DNA of 64,000 nt, from assembly GCA_001750645.1 (NCBI GenBank), contig MEIF01000013.1, forward strand, positions 1 through 64,000, given 5' to 3'. The notes beneath the pieces were generated by a model, which did no database searches, was not told the DNA's origin, and saw only the letters and a list, made by a program, of their open reading frames with translations. This stretch comes from Gammaproteobacteria bacterium AqS3 (GTDB lineage Bacteria > Pseudomonadota > Gammaproteobacteria > MEIF01 > AqS3). This document shows, in pieces, positions 33,709 to 42,382 of this stretch. The stretch's first letter is position 1; each line of letters opens with the position of its first letter. The position numbers and the translations under genes are program-made.

Positions 33709-34793
33709 CGTGAATTTTTTTTGCTGCGGCGGCGCTTCTGCAATCTTAGCATCTCGCGCACTGCGGCCCGGTGCTCGGCGTAGGTGACCGAGAAGCGATG
33801 CCGGCCGCTGTCATCCCCTATGGCCACGAAGTACAGCGTCTCGCCCTCGGCCGGGTGCATGACCGCCTCGATGGCATGCAGTCCCGGCAGTGCGATCGGG
33901 GTCGGCGGCAGGCCCGAAATGGTGTAGGTGTTGTAGGGCGTTCGGGCGTCGAGGTGGCGGCGCGTGATGTTGTTTTTATAGGCATCCCCCAGCCCGTAGA
34001 TGACCGTCGGGTCGCTCTGCAGGCGCATGCGCCGCTGCAGCCGGCGCACAAAGACCCCGGCAATCTCGGCGCGCTCGCTCTGCACGGCGCTCTCCTTCTC
34101 AACGATCGAGGCCAGGGTCAGCGCCTCGTAGGGGGTTTTCAGCGGCAGGCCGTCGGCGCGCCCGGCCCAGAGCCGCTCGAGGATCTCCCGCTGCTGCCTG
34201 AGCGCCAGCCGCAGAATGTCGATGTCGCTGGTGCCGGCGCTGTAGACGTAGGTGTCGGGCGCCAGCCAGCCCTCGAGGTGCTCGATGCCCAGGCGCCGGG
34301 CAATGTCCTCCGGGCTCTCGCCCCTCAGCGTGACGGCGATGTGATCGGCACGCTGCAGGATGTCGATGAAGTCGCGCGCGCGCAGGCCCTCCGGGACGGT
34401 GAAGCGGTAGAAGATCTGATCCCCCCTGATCAGCCGGTCGAGCAGGTCAAAGGCGGTGTCACGGGGCTGGATTCGGTAGCGCCCCCGCACCAGGGGGTCG
34501 AGATCCGCCAGCCGGGCATAGGCCTTGATTAGCAGCCCCCGGGGACCGTCCTCGCCGAGGCGGATCAGCACCGAGCTCAGACCCTCGCCGGGGTGCACCT
34601 CGAACTCCCTGAAATCGACGCCGAGCGGCGCCGTCAGGCGGCCGGCGATGAGGCTGAGCACAAACAGGGCGCACAGCACCAGCCCCGGCAGCGCCGAGGC
34701 GCCCCAATCCAAAACACGGCCCAGAGCGGAGGTGCTGCCCCTGGCCCCATCCACCCCATCAACCGGCGGGCCGCCGGAAAACCAGGCTGGCAT
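33705..34793 (-). CDS. mltG: Endolytic transglycosylase MltG
   Basis: A 362-residue inner-membrane lytic transglycosylase that cuts nascent peptidoglycan and is thought to terminate glycan chains. It has one N-terminal membrane segment (LPGLVLCALFVLSLIAG), a LysM-like region (FEVHPGEGLSSVLIRL) and the YceG core with the catalytic glutamate in LASIVEKES and a conserved SDPTVIYGLG. Length is close to the E. coli protein (340). The start is uncertain: ATG at 34793 overlaps the end of fabF by 35 bases, while GTG at 34754 would start just after the fabF stop. The pabC gene often found between fabF and mltG is absent. Confidence 0.88.
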   Translation of the reverse strand: MPAWFSGGPPVDGVDGARGSTSALGRVLDWGASALPGLVLCALFVLSLIAGRLTAPLGVDFREFEVHPGEGLSSVLIRLGEDGPRGLLIKAYARLADLDPLVRGRYRIQPRDTAFDLLDRLIRGDQIFYRFTVPEGLRARDFIDILQRADHIAVTLRGESPEDIARRLGIEHLEGWLAPDTYVYSAGTSDIDILRLALRQQREILERLWAGRADGLPLKTPYEALTLASIVEKESAVQSERAEIAGVFVRRLQRRMRLQSDPTVIYGLGDAYKNNITRRHLDARTPYNTYTISGLPPTPIALPGLHAIEAVMHPAEGETLYFVAIGDDSGRHRFSVTYAEHRAAVREMLRLQKRRRSKKNSR

Positions 34794-36000
34794 TGGTGCC
34801 GCCAAAGCCGAAGGAGTTCGACAGTGCGCATTCCAGCGCCACCGGGCGCTCGCTCCCGGGAACGCAGTCGAGGTCGCAGTCGGGGTCCGGCTGCTCGAGG
34901 TTGAGGGTCGGGTGCACCACCTGATCGCGCAGGGAGAGGGCGCAGACCACCGCCTCAAATGCCCCGGCCGCCCCCAGGGTGTGGCCGATCATCGATTTGG
35001 TCGAGCTGATGCACAGGTCATCGGCCGCGGCGCCGAAGACCCGGCGAATGGCGCGCAGCTCGGCAATGTCGCCCAGCGGCGTCGAGGTTCCGTGCGCATT
35101 GATGTATCCGATCTGGGACGGCTCGATGCCGGCGTCCCGCAGCGCCCCGGCCATGGCCAGCGACGGGCCTCTGCCATCCTCCTCGGGCTGGGTGATGTGA
35201 TGGGCGTCGGCGCTGAGCCCGAAGCCGGACAGTTCGGCGACAATCTCGGCGCCTCGAGCCTCGGCGTGCGCCCAGTCCTCCAGCACCAGAACGGCGGCAC
35301 CGGCACCCATGACAAAGCCGTCGCGCTCGATGTCCCACGGGCAGCTGGCGCGCTCGGGCGGCGTCTGGCGGCGCGACAGCGCCTTCATGTTGGCAAACGT
35401 TGACAGCATCAGGCTGCTGAGAATCATTTCGGAGCCGCCGGCCAGCACGACATCGGCGTCGCCGGCGGCGATCAGACGGGCACCCAGGCCGATGCAGTGA
35501 CTGCCCGTGGCACAGGCGCTGACCACGGCGGCGTTGGGACCCCGGTAGCCGAACTGCATCGCCACCTGCCCCCCGACCATGTTGGCGATGCTGCCGGGAA
35601 CCAGCATCGGCGAGACCCGCCGGGCGCCCGACTGCTTCAGGGTCAGCGCCCCGGCTTCGATGAAGTCCACCCCGCCCAGCCCGGTGCCGATCAGGACGCC
35701 GATGCGCTCGGGTCGATCTTCACATTGAGACAGATTGGCACTCTCCCGTGCCAGGGATGCGGCGGCGGCGCCGTAGTGGATGAATGCGTCGTAGCGACGG
35801 GCTTCCCGGGGCGAGAGGTAGTCGCCGACATCAAAGCCCCGAACCGGGGCGCCAATGCGAACGGGGGTGTCTTCGGGCAGATCGGGCAGTTCCGAGACCG
35901 CGCTGCGCCCGGCTCTCAGCGCGCTCCAGTAATCCTCCAAGACACTGCCGTAGGGCGAGACAACTCCGAGACCGGTAACCGCAATGCGCGCCCCGCGCAA
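34759..36000 (-). CDS. fabF: Beta-ketoacyl-ACP synthase II
   Basis: A 413-residue condensing enzyme that elongates acyl-ACP with malonyl-ACP in the type II fatty-acid pathway. The active-site cysteine is Cys163 in VVSACATGSH, the same number as in E. coli FabF; the two histidines lie in NAHGTSTPLGD and IGHTLGAAG, and the lysine in SSTKSMIGH. The GFGGTN glycine-rich segment is near the C-terminus. The start is TTG at 36000, with a GAGG about nine bases upstream; this places the start 16 bases after acpP. acpP followed by fabF is the usual order. Confidence 0.95.
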   Translation of the reverse strand: MRGARIAVTGLGVVSPYGSVLEDYWSALRAGRSAVSELPDLPEDTPVRIGAPVRGFDVGDYLSPREARRYDAFIHYGAAAASLARESANLSQCEDRPERIGVLIGTGLGGVDFIEAGALTLKQSGARRVSPMLVPGSIANMVGGQVAMQFGYRGPNAAVVSACATGSHCIGLGARLIAAGDADVVLAGGSEMILSSLMLSTFANMKALSRRQTPPERASCPWDIERDGFVMGAGAAVLVLEDWAHAEARGAEIVAELSGFGLSADAHHITQPEEDGRGPSLAMAGALRDAGIEPSQIGYINAHGTSTPLGDIAELRAIRRVFGAAADDLCISSTKSMIGHTLGAAGAFEAVVCALSLRDQVVHPTLNLEQPDPDCDLDCVPGSERPVALECALSNSFGFGGTNASLVFRRPAG

Positions 36001-36016
36001 GTTTCTCTACCTCAAG

Positions 36017-36265
36017 TTAGATGCCTTTCTTGTCAGCGATGTAGTCAATCGCTGACTGAACCGTGGTGATGCTCTCGGCATCCTCATCGGGAATTTCGAG
36101 GTCAAAATTTTCCTCAAGATTCATCACCAATTCAACGGTATCAAGTGAGTCGGCGTCCAGATCCTCGATGAAGTTTGCATTGGGCTTGACGTCCTCCTTG
36201 GGGACGTTGAGCTGTTCGCAGACTATCTTGATGACCTGTTCGGCAACCTCTTCTTTGGTCGACAT
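36017..36265 (-). CDS. acpP: Acyl carrier protein
   Basis: An 82-residue acidic carrier protein that holds growing acyl chains on 4'-phosphopantetheine. The attachment serine is in the DADSLDTVE motif (Ser40 counting from this start). The start is ATG at 36265 (MSTKEE) because a GGGAGG ribosome binding site lies nine bases upstream; a TTG two codons earlier would be too close to it. It has its own upstream gap of about 80 bases with a promoter-like element, consistent with the high expression expected of ACP. Confidence 0.96.
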   Translation of the reverse strand: MSTKEEVAEQVIKIVCEQLNVPKEDVKPNANFIEDLDADSLDTVELVMNLEENFDLEIPDEDAESITTVQSAIDYIADKKGI

Positions 36266-36292
36266 AACCAAGTACCTCCCATTTCAAGAGCA

Positions 36293-36321
36293 GCTGCCCA
36301 ATTCGGCAGCGGCGCATTGTA
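36293..36321 (-). promoter_or_regulatory. Candidate acpP promoter -10 and 5' leader hairpin
   Basis: On the minus strand, TACAAT (36321-36316) is a good -10 hexamer. About seven bases on, the predicted transcript start would fall at the foot of a perfect six-base-pair hairpin, GCTGCC/GGCAGC (36310-36293) with a six-base loop. The ribosome binding site follows. A stem-loop at the very 5' end could stabilise the mRNA. The -35 region is poor. Both are inferred from sequence alone. Confidence 0.4.
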
Positions 36322-36346
36322 CTCATTTAATCCGACACAAACGCCC

Positions 36347-37069
36347 TCAGACGTGCATGCCGCCGTTGACGTGCAGCACCTGTCCGGTGATGTAGGCGGC
36401 ATCGTCCGAGCAGAGAAACTGCACGCAGTGGGCGACCTCTTCGGGGGTCCCGAAGCGCCCCAGCAGCACGCGACTGAGCATGGCGCCCCGCTGCTCCTCG
36501 CTCAGCCCTGCGGTCATGTCGGTCTCGATGAAGCCGGGCGCCACCGCGTTGACGGTGATGCCGCGCGAGCCCAGCTCGGCGGCCAGCGTGCGCGTCACGG
36601 CCTCGATGCCGGCCTTGCTGGCCGCGTAGTTGGCCTGGCCCGGGTTGGCGATCGAGCCGACCACCGAGGAAATGTTGACGATGCGCCCCCAGCGGGCCTT
36701 GATCATGCCCCGCAGCGCCATGCGCGTCAGGGCGAAGGTGCCGTTGAGGTTGACCTCGATCACGCTGCGCCACTTCTCGGGGCGCAGCCGCATGGCCAGG
36801 TCGTCGTCGGTGATGGCGGCGTTGTTGATCAGCACGTCAAACGGTCCGGCGCGCTCGGAGAGCTCGGCAAACTGGGACTCCAGCGCCGCCGCATCGCCCA
36901 GCTGCAGCACGCCGCCGGTGCAGCCCCGCTCGGCAATGGCCTCGGCCCCGGCCTGGGAGGTCGCCGTGCCCGTGACGGTGCAGCCGGCGGCCTTCAGTGC
37001 CTCGGCGATTGACCGGCCGATGCCGCGGCTGGCCCCGGTCACCAGGGCTCTGTGCTGCTGTTCACTCAT
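36347..37069 (-). CDS. fabG: 3-oxoacyl-ACP reductase
   Basis: A 240-residue NADPH-dependent SDR that reduces 3-oxoacyl-ACP in each round of fatty-acid elongation. It shows TGASRGIG at 11-18, NNAA, the catalytic Ser in NISSVVGS, YAASK, and a C-terminal TGQVLHVNGG. The start is ATG at 37069 (MSEQQH), overlapping the fabD stop by eight bases. An upstream in-frame extension to 37123 was rejected because it lies within fabD and lengthens the protein beyond the family. It is a member of the fabD-fabG-acpP-fabF group. Confidence 0.95.
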   Translation of the reverse strand: MSEQQHRALVTGASRGIGRSIAEALKAAGCTVTGTATSQAGAEAIAERGCTGGVLQLGDAAALESQFAELSERAGPFDVLINNAAITDDDLAMRLRPEKWRSVIEVNLNGTFALTRMALRGMIKARWGRIVNISSVVGSIANPGQANYAASKAGIEAVTRTLAAELGSRGITVNAVAPGFIETDMTAGLSEEQRGAMLSRVLLGRFGTPEEVAHCVQFLCSDDAAYITGQVLHVNGGMHV

Positions 37070-37988
37070 GGGTTTCCTCCAGTGCGGCAACGACCCCGTC
37101 GATATCGCCCGCCTGGGAGACATTGAGGTGGGTCAAATCCGGTGCGATGCGCCGGTTCAGGCCGCTGAGCACCTTGCCCGGGCCGATCTCAACGATGCTG
37201 CGAACGCCCATCGCCTGGATGCGCCCGACGCTCTCGACCCAGCGCACCGGGGCGGTCAGCTGCTCGGTCAGGTTGGCGGCGATCTCATCGGACGACTGAT
37301 GCGGGGCGGCGGTGCTGTTCTGGATGATCGGCGTCGATGCGGGCCGCAGCGACACCCCGGCAATGGCCTCCGAGAACGGCGCGCGCACCGGCTCCATCAG
37401 CGGGCTGTGCGAGGGGACGCTGACGGGAAGCAGCAGCGCCCGGCGCGCCCCGCCCTGCTTGCAGAGTGCGCAGACGGCTTCGACCGCAGCGCGCTCGCCG
37501 GAGATGACGGTCTGCCCGGGGGCATTGAGGTTGGCCGCAACCACTGCGCCCCCGGCCTGTCGACAAAAATCGCCGATGACCTCGGCCTCAAGCCCCAGGA
37601 TGGCGGCCATGGCCCCCTCGCCCTCGCCGAGGGACTGCTGCATCAGCCTGCCGCGCAGCTGCACCAGATGCACCGCGTCCTCAAAGTCGAGCGCCCCGCC
37701 GGCCACCAGCGCCGAGTACTCGCCGAGGCTGTGGCCCGCGAGACAGGCCGGCTCGGCGCCGTGCCGCTCCCGCCAGAGACGGTGCAGGGCGATGCTGGTG
37801 CACAGCAGCGCCGGCTGGGTGAATTCGGTTGAGTTGAGTTGTGCCTCGGGGCCTTCGGAGATCAGCTTCCAAAGGTCGTAGCCGAGGACTTCTGAGGCCT
37901 GGGAAAAGGTGTGGAGAACGGCGCCCTCGCTGGCGCTGAGCATTCCGACCGACTGCGATCCCTGCCCCGGAAACACCAAGGCGAACAC
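37062..37988 (-). CDS. fabD: Malonyl-CoA:ACP transacylase
   Basis: A 308-residue transferase that moves malonyl from CoA to ACP. The FPGQGSQ motif starts at residue 6, the nucleophile lies in GHSLGE (Ser87), and the catalytic histidine is in VPSHSPLM. Length matches the E. coli enzyme (309). The start is GTG at 37988, only four bases after rpmF. In most gammaproteobacteria plsX and fabH lie between rpmF and fabD; they are missing here. Confidence 0.95.
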   Translation of the reverse strand: MFALVFPGQGSQSVGMLSASEGAVLHTFSQASEVLGYDLWKLISEGPEAQLNSTEFTQPALLCTSIALHRLWRERHGAEPACLAGHSLGEYSALVAGGALDFEDAVHLVQLRGRLMQQSLGEGEGAMAAILGLEAEVIGDFCRQAGGAVVAANLNAPGQTVISGERAAVEAVCALCKQGGARRALLLPVSVPSHSPLMEPVRAPFSEAIAGVSLRPASTPIIQNSTAAPHQSSDEIAANLTEQLTAPVRWVESVGRIQAMGVRSIVEIGPGKVLSGLNRRIAPDLTHLNVSQAGDIDGVVAALEETHE

Positions 37989-37992
37989 GGTG

Positions 37993-38187
37993 TCAGCGCC
38001 CTTCTTTTCGGTCGCGCCGGGTCTTGACGACCTTGCGTCCGCGGTAGAAGCCGTCCTCGGTGACGCGGTGCCTTAGGTGGACTTCGCCGCTGAGCTCGTC
38101 TATCGATACAGCCGGATTGGCGAGTTTTTGGTGGGTGCGCCGCTTATTGCGGCGCGAGCGGGTTTTTTTGCTCTTTTGTACAGCCAT
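37993..38187 (-). CDS. rpmF: Large ribosomal subunit protein bL32
   Basis: A 64-residue basic ribosomal protein. The start [17 protein letters not shown] and the later [11 protein letters not shown] match the bL32 family. The zinc-binding cysteines found in some bL32 proteins are absent, so this is the Cys-less form. It starts six bases after yceD, the usual partner, and ends four bases before fabD, fitting the common yceD-rpmF-fab operon that links ribosome and lipid synthesis. Confidence 0.96.
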   Translation of the reverse strand: MAVQKSKKTRSRRNKRRTHQKLANPAVSIDELSGEVHLRHRVTEDGFYRGRKVVKTRRDRKEGR

Positions 38188-38193
38188 AAGGCT

Positions 38194-38703
38194 CTACCCC
38201 CTTTCAATCAGGCCCTTAAGATCCGCAAAAGCGCGGTAAGTGGCCGTGTCTTCAGCCGGGATCGGCTGCTCAAGGCAGGGCGCATTATGCGTCAAAATGG
38301 CGGGCAGCTCCATGATGAGCTCGTCCCGCACCAGGGCGCGCAGATCCAGCCGGCCGTCGTCGGGCGGCGTGATCCAGTCGTCCTCCGGCAGCCGCTCGGG
38401 ATCGGGCATGACCGGCGCCGTGCCGATCATCCAGCGCACCGAGATGTCGAAGTCGATCAGCAATTCGTCCAGGCACCTCTGGCAGACCCCGCCGATTTTG
38501 GTGCGGATCGAGCCCTCGACGCACACCGCCCCGCCGCCGCACTGGCTGGCCCTCAGCTCGGCCTCGACCTCGCCCTCGCTGTGCTGCTTAAGCGCCCGCA
38601 GGTAATCGCACCAGCCGTGCAGCTCGCCGGCCTGAAAGCTCGCCCGGCGAATCCCGCCCGACAGCGCCCACTGCCGGTAGTCGATCTCATGCAGGCCGCT
38701 CAC
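38194..38703 (-). CDS. yceD: YceD family (DUF177) protein
   Basis: A 169-residue protein of the YceD/DUF177 family, which is almost always encoded just upstream of rpmF and has been linked to 23S rRNA accumulation. The conserved core is the CQRCLDE segment followed by an acidic stretch with two further conserved features (DLRALVRDELIMELP and a late cysteine in HNAPC). The start is GTG at 38703, overlapping the mlaA stop by four bases (GTGA). Confidence 0.9.
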   Translation of the reverse strand: MSGLHEIDYRQWALSGGIRRASFQAGELHGWCDYLRALKQHSEGEVEAELRASQCGGGAVCVEGSIRTKIGGVCQRCLDELLIDFDISVRWMIGTAPVMPDPERLPEDDWITPPDDGRLDLRALVRDELIMELPAILTHNAPCLEQPIPAEDTATYRAFADLKGLIERG

Positions 38704-39578
38704 AAATCAAACTCGTCGTCGCCAAAACCGAATTCATCGTCGCCCTCCTCGTCGCTGTTCTTGTCGTTTGAGTTCTGCCTGGAGCTGGTGTGCGCCTCGC
38801 GCATGAAGACGTAGGGATCGCCGATGATGGCGCGCTCCAGCGGCAGCAGCTCGGCGCGCGTGTCGACCGAGTTCAGCAGGGTCAATCCCAGGGCGACCGA
38901 GGTCGGCTCGATGAAGAACTGCGGGGTCAGCATGGCGTCCCCCATCAGCCCCAGCAGGTAGCGCACGTCGGTCGGGCCGCGGAAGGGCACCACGATGTAG
39001 GTGCCGGTCTTCATGCCCCACTTCGCCAGCGTGTCGTCAAAGCCGGTGTAGTCCCGGTAGATGCGCATGCGCGTGGCCGGGTCGAACAGCCCCGCCAGCC
39101 CGACGGTGCCGTTGATGAGAAAGCGCGACAGGCTGGTGAACACCCCCTTGAGGTCGCCCTGCAGGCCGTTGTTGACGGCATTGCCCGGCTCCCTCAGCCA
39201 GTGAAAGAAATTGTTGACCCGGCGGCGCACCGGGCCGGGGACGATGCGGTCATAGCCGACCGCCACCGGCTTGAGCATGCCGCGGTCGACTCCGGAGTTA
39301 AAGGCGAACACCGCCCGGTTGACGCGCTCGAGCCGGTCTTTTTCCTCTTCTGTCAGCGGCTCCTCGCCGGCGGCCTGCCCCTCTGCCGCCGCGGGCTGAT
39401 CTGCCTCGGCGCCCACCTCCGCCTGGGTCTGCGGCGCCCCAGCCTCGACAGCGGCGGGGACTTCCTGAAGCGGCGGCGGTTCCTGGACCGCCGCAGAGTC
39501 GGCGCTGCGGTTCGATGCGCAGCCGGACGCCAGCAGCAGCGCCGCCCCGAACAGCCCGGCGAGCATCCAGGCCCTCAC
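38700..39578 (-). CDS. mlaA: Outer-membrane phospholipid transport lipoprotein MlaA
   Basis: A 292-residue lipoprotein that removes misplaced phospholipids from the outer leaflet of the outer membrane. The signal peptide ends in a lipobox LASGC with Cys20 as the lipidated residue and no Asp at +2, consistent with outer-membrane sorting. A Pro/Glu/Ala-rich linker of about 60 residues follows, then the MlaA core (RVNRAVFAFN, VRRRVNNFFHWLREP, INGTVGLAGLFDPA, FRGPTDVR). The acidic C-terminal tail (EEGDDEFGFGDDEFDL) is unusual. The start is GTG at 39578, four-base overlap with mrp; the ATG four codons on is an alternative. The rest of the Mla system is not in this window. Confidence 0.92.
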   Translation of the reverse strand: MRAWMLAGLFGAALLLASGCASNRSADSAAVQEPPPLQEVPAAVEAGAPQTQAEVGAEADQPAAAEGQAAGEEPLTEEEKDRLERVNRAVFAFNSGVDRGMLKPVAVGYDRIVPGPVRRRVNNFFHWLREPGNAVNNGLQGDLKGVFTSLSRFLINGTVGLAGLFDPATRMRIYRDYTGFDDTLAKWGMKTGTYIVVPFRGPTDVRYLLGLMGDAMLTPQFFIEPTSVALGLTLLNSVDTRAELLPLERAIIGDPYVFMREAHTSSRQNSNDKNSDEEGDDEFGFGDDEFDL

Positions 39579-40681
39579 GACAGCTCCACCGCTTCGGGCA
39601 GCGGGCGAAGGTGCAGCTGCCACGCGGTCTGCACGGCGATCTGCCGCAGCTGCGGGGCGCTGGGAATGTCCGCCCCCAGCAGCTCGCCGCCGGAGTCGAG
39701 GGCTCTCTGCAGCGCCGCATCCAGCGGGACGCTGCCGAGCAGGGGGGCGCTGAGTTCGGCGGCCAGGCTGGCGCCGCCGCCGCTGCCGAAGGGGTGCTCC
39801 GTGGCGCCGCAGTGTGCGCAGGTATAGCCCGCCATGTTTTCGACCACGCCCAGCAGCGGCACCTTCAGCTGGAGAAACATATTGGCGGCATGCCGCACGT
39901 CGTCAAGCGCCAGATCCGCCGGAGTCGTCACCAGCACCGCACCGCTGATGGGGATTTGCTGGGCCAAGGTTAGCTGAATGTCGCCGGTTCCCGGCGGCAT
40001 GTCGACGAGGAGGTAGTCGAGCTCGCCCCACAGGGTGCGCTCCAGCATCTGCTTGAGGGCGCCCGAGGCCATGGGGCCGCGCCACATCAGCGGCCTGCCC
40101 GCCGGGGCGAGCTGACCCATCGACATGCAGGGCATGCCGCGCGCACTGGCGGGGACGAACCGGCTCTCATCGCGAATCCCCGGGGCCTCCTGGAGATTCA
40201 GCAGGCGCACCAGGCTGGGGCCGTAGATGTCGGCGTCGAGCAGGCCGACGCGCGCACCCAGGGACTGCAGGGACGAGGCCAGCGCCACCGCCATCGCCGA
40301 CTTGCCGACCCCGCCCTTGCCCGAGCCCACCGCGATCAGGTTGCGCACACCGGCGAGCCCCTCGGCGGCGACCGCCGTCAGGTGGTGCGGCGTGGCAAGT
40401 GTGATGCGAAGGGATTTGACCGGGTTTTCAGCCCCGAACTCGGCGCCGCAGGTGCGCAGGATTTCATTTTCGAGGGCTGGTGCGTCCACCGGAACGGGGA
40501 GGCGGATGTGAAGGGCGCCATCGGTGTTCAGCTTGAGATCATCCTGCGCAAAATCGAGCCCGCCGCCCCAGTCAATCTCAGGATTGAGATGGCTCAGGCT
40601 CGCCCGAACGAGGGCGTTCAAATCGGCGGTTTTGACAGTCTCCACGGCGAAAGGTGTGCCTCTCGGGTGCAGGGTCGTCAT
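39575..40681 (-). CDS. mrp: Mrp/ApbC family Fe-S cluster carrier ATPase
   Basis: A 368-residue P-loop ATPase that carries and delivers Fe-S clusters. It has an N-terminal MIP18-like domain (about residues 15-100), the deviant Walker A GSGKGGVGKS at 119-128, the DADIYGPS segment, and the cluster-binding CxxC (Cys288 and Cys291). Length matches E. coli Mrp (369). The start given is ATG at 40681. A GTG at 40645, 12 codons on, fits the -10-like element better and still keeps the whole N-terminal domain. It is divergent from metG, a pairing seen in other gammaproteobacteria. Confidence 0.93.
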   Translation of the reverse strand: MTTLHPRGTPFAVETVKTADLNALVRASLSHLNPEIDWGGGLDFAQDDLKLNTDGALHIRLPVPVDAPALENEILRTCGAEFGAENPVKSLRITLATPHHLTAVAAEGLAGVRNLIAVGSGKGGVGKSAMAVALASSLQSLGARVGLLDADIYGPSLVRLLNLQEAPGIRDESRFVPASARGMPCMSMGQLAPAGRPLMWRGPMASGALKQMLERTLWGELDYLLVDMPPGTGDIQLTLAQQIPISGAVLVTTPADLALDDVRHAANMFLQLKVPLLGVVENMAGYTCAHCGATEHPFGSGGGASLAAELSAPLLGSVPLDAALQRALDSGGELLGADIPSAPQLRQIAVQTAWQLHLRPLPEAVELS

Positions 40682-40717
40682 TATAATTGCCGCCGCCGAT
40701 TCGCCGGGTGCGGACTG
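40680..40717. promoter_or_regulatory. Compact divergent metG / mrp promoter with palindromic -10-like element
   Basis: Only 36 bases separate the two start codons. ATTATAAT (40680-40687) is a palindrome that gives a perfect TATAAT on each strand. For metG it would place transcription start near 40694, leaving a leader of about 24 bases. On the mrp strand it overlaps the ATG, so it would serve mrp only if translation begins at the GTG at 40645. No clear -35 is present at the expected distance. Confidence 0.4.
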
Positions 40718-42382
40718 ATGCCAAGTGCCCCTCGCCGCATCGCGATCACCAACGCCCTGCCCTACGCCAACGGCGACATCCACCTGGGTCACCTGCTCGA
40801 AGTCGTCCAGTGCGACATCTGGGCGCGTTTTCAGCGCCTCCGGGGTCACGAGGTGCTCTACGTCTGCGCCGACGACGCCCACGGCAGCCCGGTCATGCTG
40901 CGCGCCGAGCGGGAGGGCATCAGCCCGGAGGCCTTCATCGACGGCATGCGCACCCGGCACCTGAGCGATTTTCAGGCCTTCGGCATCAGCTATGACAACT
41001 ACCACTCGACCCACTCCGAGGAAAACCGTGAGCTGGTCGAGCGCATCTATGCCGCCGTCGGCGACCACATCCGGCGCCGCGAGATCTCCCAGCTCTACGA
41101 CACCCAGCGCCAGGCGTTCCTCTCCGACCGCTATGTCAAGGGCGCCTGCCCCCGCTGCGGCGCCGCCGAGCAGTACGGCGACCACTGCGAGGCCTGCGGG
41201 GCGACCTACAGCGCCGAGGAGCTGATCGACCCGGTCTCAATCCTCAGCGACAGCCGCCCCGAGCAGCGCCGCAGCGAGCACTATTTCTTCGACCTGCCGG
41301 CCTTCACCGAGGTCCTGCGCCAATGGGTCGATGAGCGCATCGTCCAGGAGGCCGTGGTGCACAAGCTGCAGGAGTGGTTCGACGCCGGGCTGCAGCAGTG
41401 GGACATCAGCCGCGACGCCCCCTACTTCGGCTTCACCATCCCGGGCGAGACCCGGAAGTATTTCTACGTCTGGCTGGATGCGCCGATCGGCTACATGGCC
41501 AGCCAGCTGAACCACCTGAAAAACCGGGGCCGGGAGCAGGAATTTGAGGATATATGGAAGCCCGACAGCGACCATGAGGTCTATCACTTCATCGGCAAGG
41601 ACATCGCCAATTTCCACACCCTGTTCTGGCCGGCGCTGCTGCACGCCGCCGACATGCGCATGCCCTCGGGGGTATTCGTGCACGGGTTTCTCACCGTCAA
41701 CGGCGAGAAGATGTCCAAGACCAAGGGCACCTTCATCCTCGCCAGGACCTACGCCGAGCATCTCGATCCCGAGTATCTGCGCTACTTCTTTGCCGCGCGC
41801 CTGGGCGCCGGCGTCGAGGACATCGACCTCAACCTCGGCGATTTTGCCCAGCTCATCAACTCCGACCTGATCGGCAAGCTGGTCAACATCGCCAGCCGCT
41901 GCGCCGGCCTGCTGCACAGGTGGGGCGGCGGCGAGATCAGCGAGTCGCTCCACGACCCGGAACTCTGGGCGCGCATCCAGGCCGAGGGCGCCGGCATTGC
42001 CGAGTGCTACGAGCAGCGCCAGTACGCCGCGGCGGTGCGGCGCATCATGGCCTGCACCGACGCCACCAATGAGTTCATCCAGAGGCACGCCCCGTGGCAG
42101 CTGGCCAGGGAGCCGGGCGGGGGCGCCGAGGCGGCCTCGATCTGCAGCCAGGGGCTGAACCTCTACCGCCTGTTCATCCTCTGGCTGAAGCCGGCGCTGC
42201 CGAAGCTCGCCGAGCGCAGCGAGCGCCTGCTGAACATTCCCCCGATGCAGTGGTGCGACGGCGAGGCGCCCCTGAAATCGCACCGCATTCGCCCATTCGA
42301 GCCGCTGCTGGTGCGCATTGCTCCCGAGCAGATCGACACCCTGCTGGAGCGCTCCAGGGAAGACCTCCTGCGCACCGCCTGA
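40718..42382 (+). CDS. metG: Methionine--tRNA ligase (without C-terminal tRNA-binding domain)
   Basis: A 554-residue class I synthetase that charges tRNA-Met. The HIGH-type motif is HLGH at 22-25, the KMSKS-type motif is KMSKT at about 331, and a zinc ribbon (CPRC...CEAC, near residues 144-160) interrupts the catalytic domain. It ends after the anticodon-binding helical domain; the roughly 110-residue C-terminal EMAP-like dimerisation domain of E. coli MetG (677 aa) is absent, so it is probably monomeric. The start is ATG at 40718 ([16 protein letters not shown]); the longer open frame to 40382 lies inside mrp antisense and was rejected. Its TGA overlaps the rsxA ATG by one base. Confidence 0.95.
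   Translation: MPSAPRRIAITNALPYANGDIHLGHLLEVVQCDIWARFQRLRGHEVLYVCADDAHGSPVMLRAEREGISPEAFIDGMRTRHLSDFQAFGISYDNYHSTHSEENRELVERIYAAVGDHIRRREISQLYDTQRQAFLSDRYVKGACPRCGAAEQYGDHCEACGATYSAEELIDPVSILSDSRPEQRRSEHYFFDLPAFTEVLRQWVDERIVQEAVVHKLQEWFDAGLQQWDISRDAPYFGFTIPGETRKYFYVWLDAPIGYMASQLNHLKNRGREQEFEDIWKPDSDHEVYHFIGKDIANFHTLFWPALLHAADMRMPSGVFVHGFLTVNGEKMSKTKGTFILARTYAEHLDPEYLRYFFAARLGAGVEDIDLNLGDFAQLINSDLIGKLVNIASRCAGLLHRWGGGEISESLHDPELWARIQAEGAGIAECYEQRQYAAAVRRIMACTDATNEFIQRHAPWQLAREPGGGAEAASICSQGLNLYRLFILWLKPALPKLAERSERLLNIPPMQWCDGEAPLKSHRIRPFEPLLVRIAPEQIDTLLERSREDLLRTA

Noticed and set aside
40632-40687. TTGACA at 40632-40637 as the -35 for metG
   Set aside because: It is about 44 bases from the TATAAT, far beyond the 16-18 base spacing.
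40382-40717. N-terminal extension of metG
   Set aside because: The added residues are antisense to mrp, and the class I synthetase fold begins right after the ATG at 40718.
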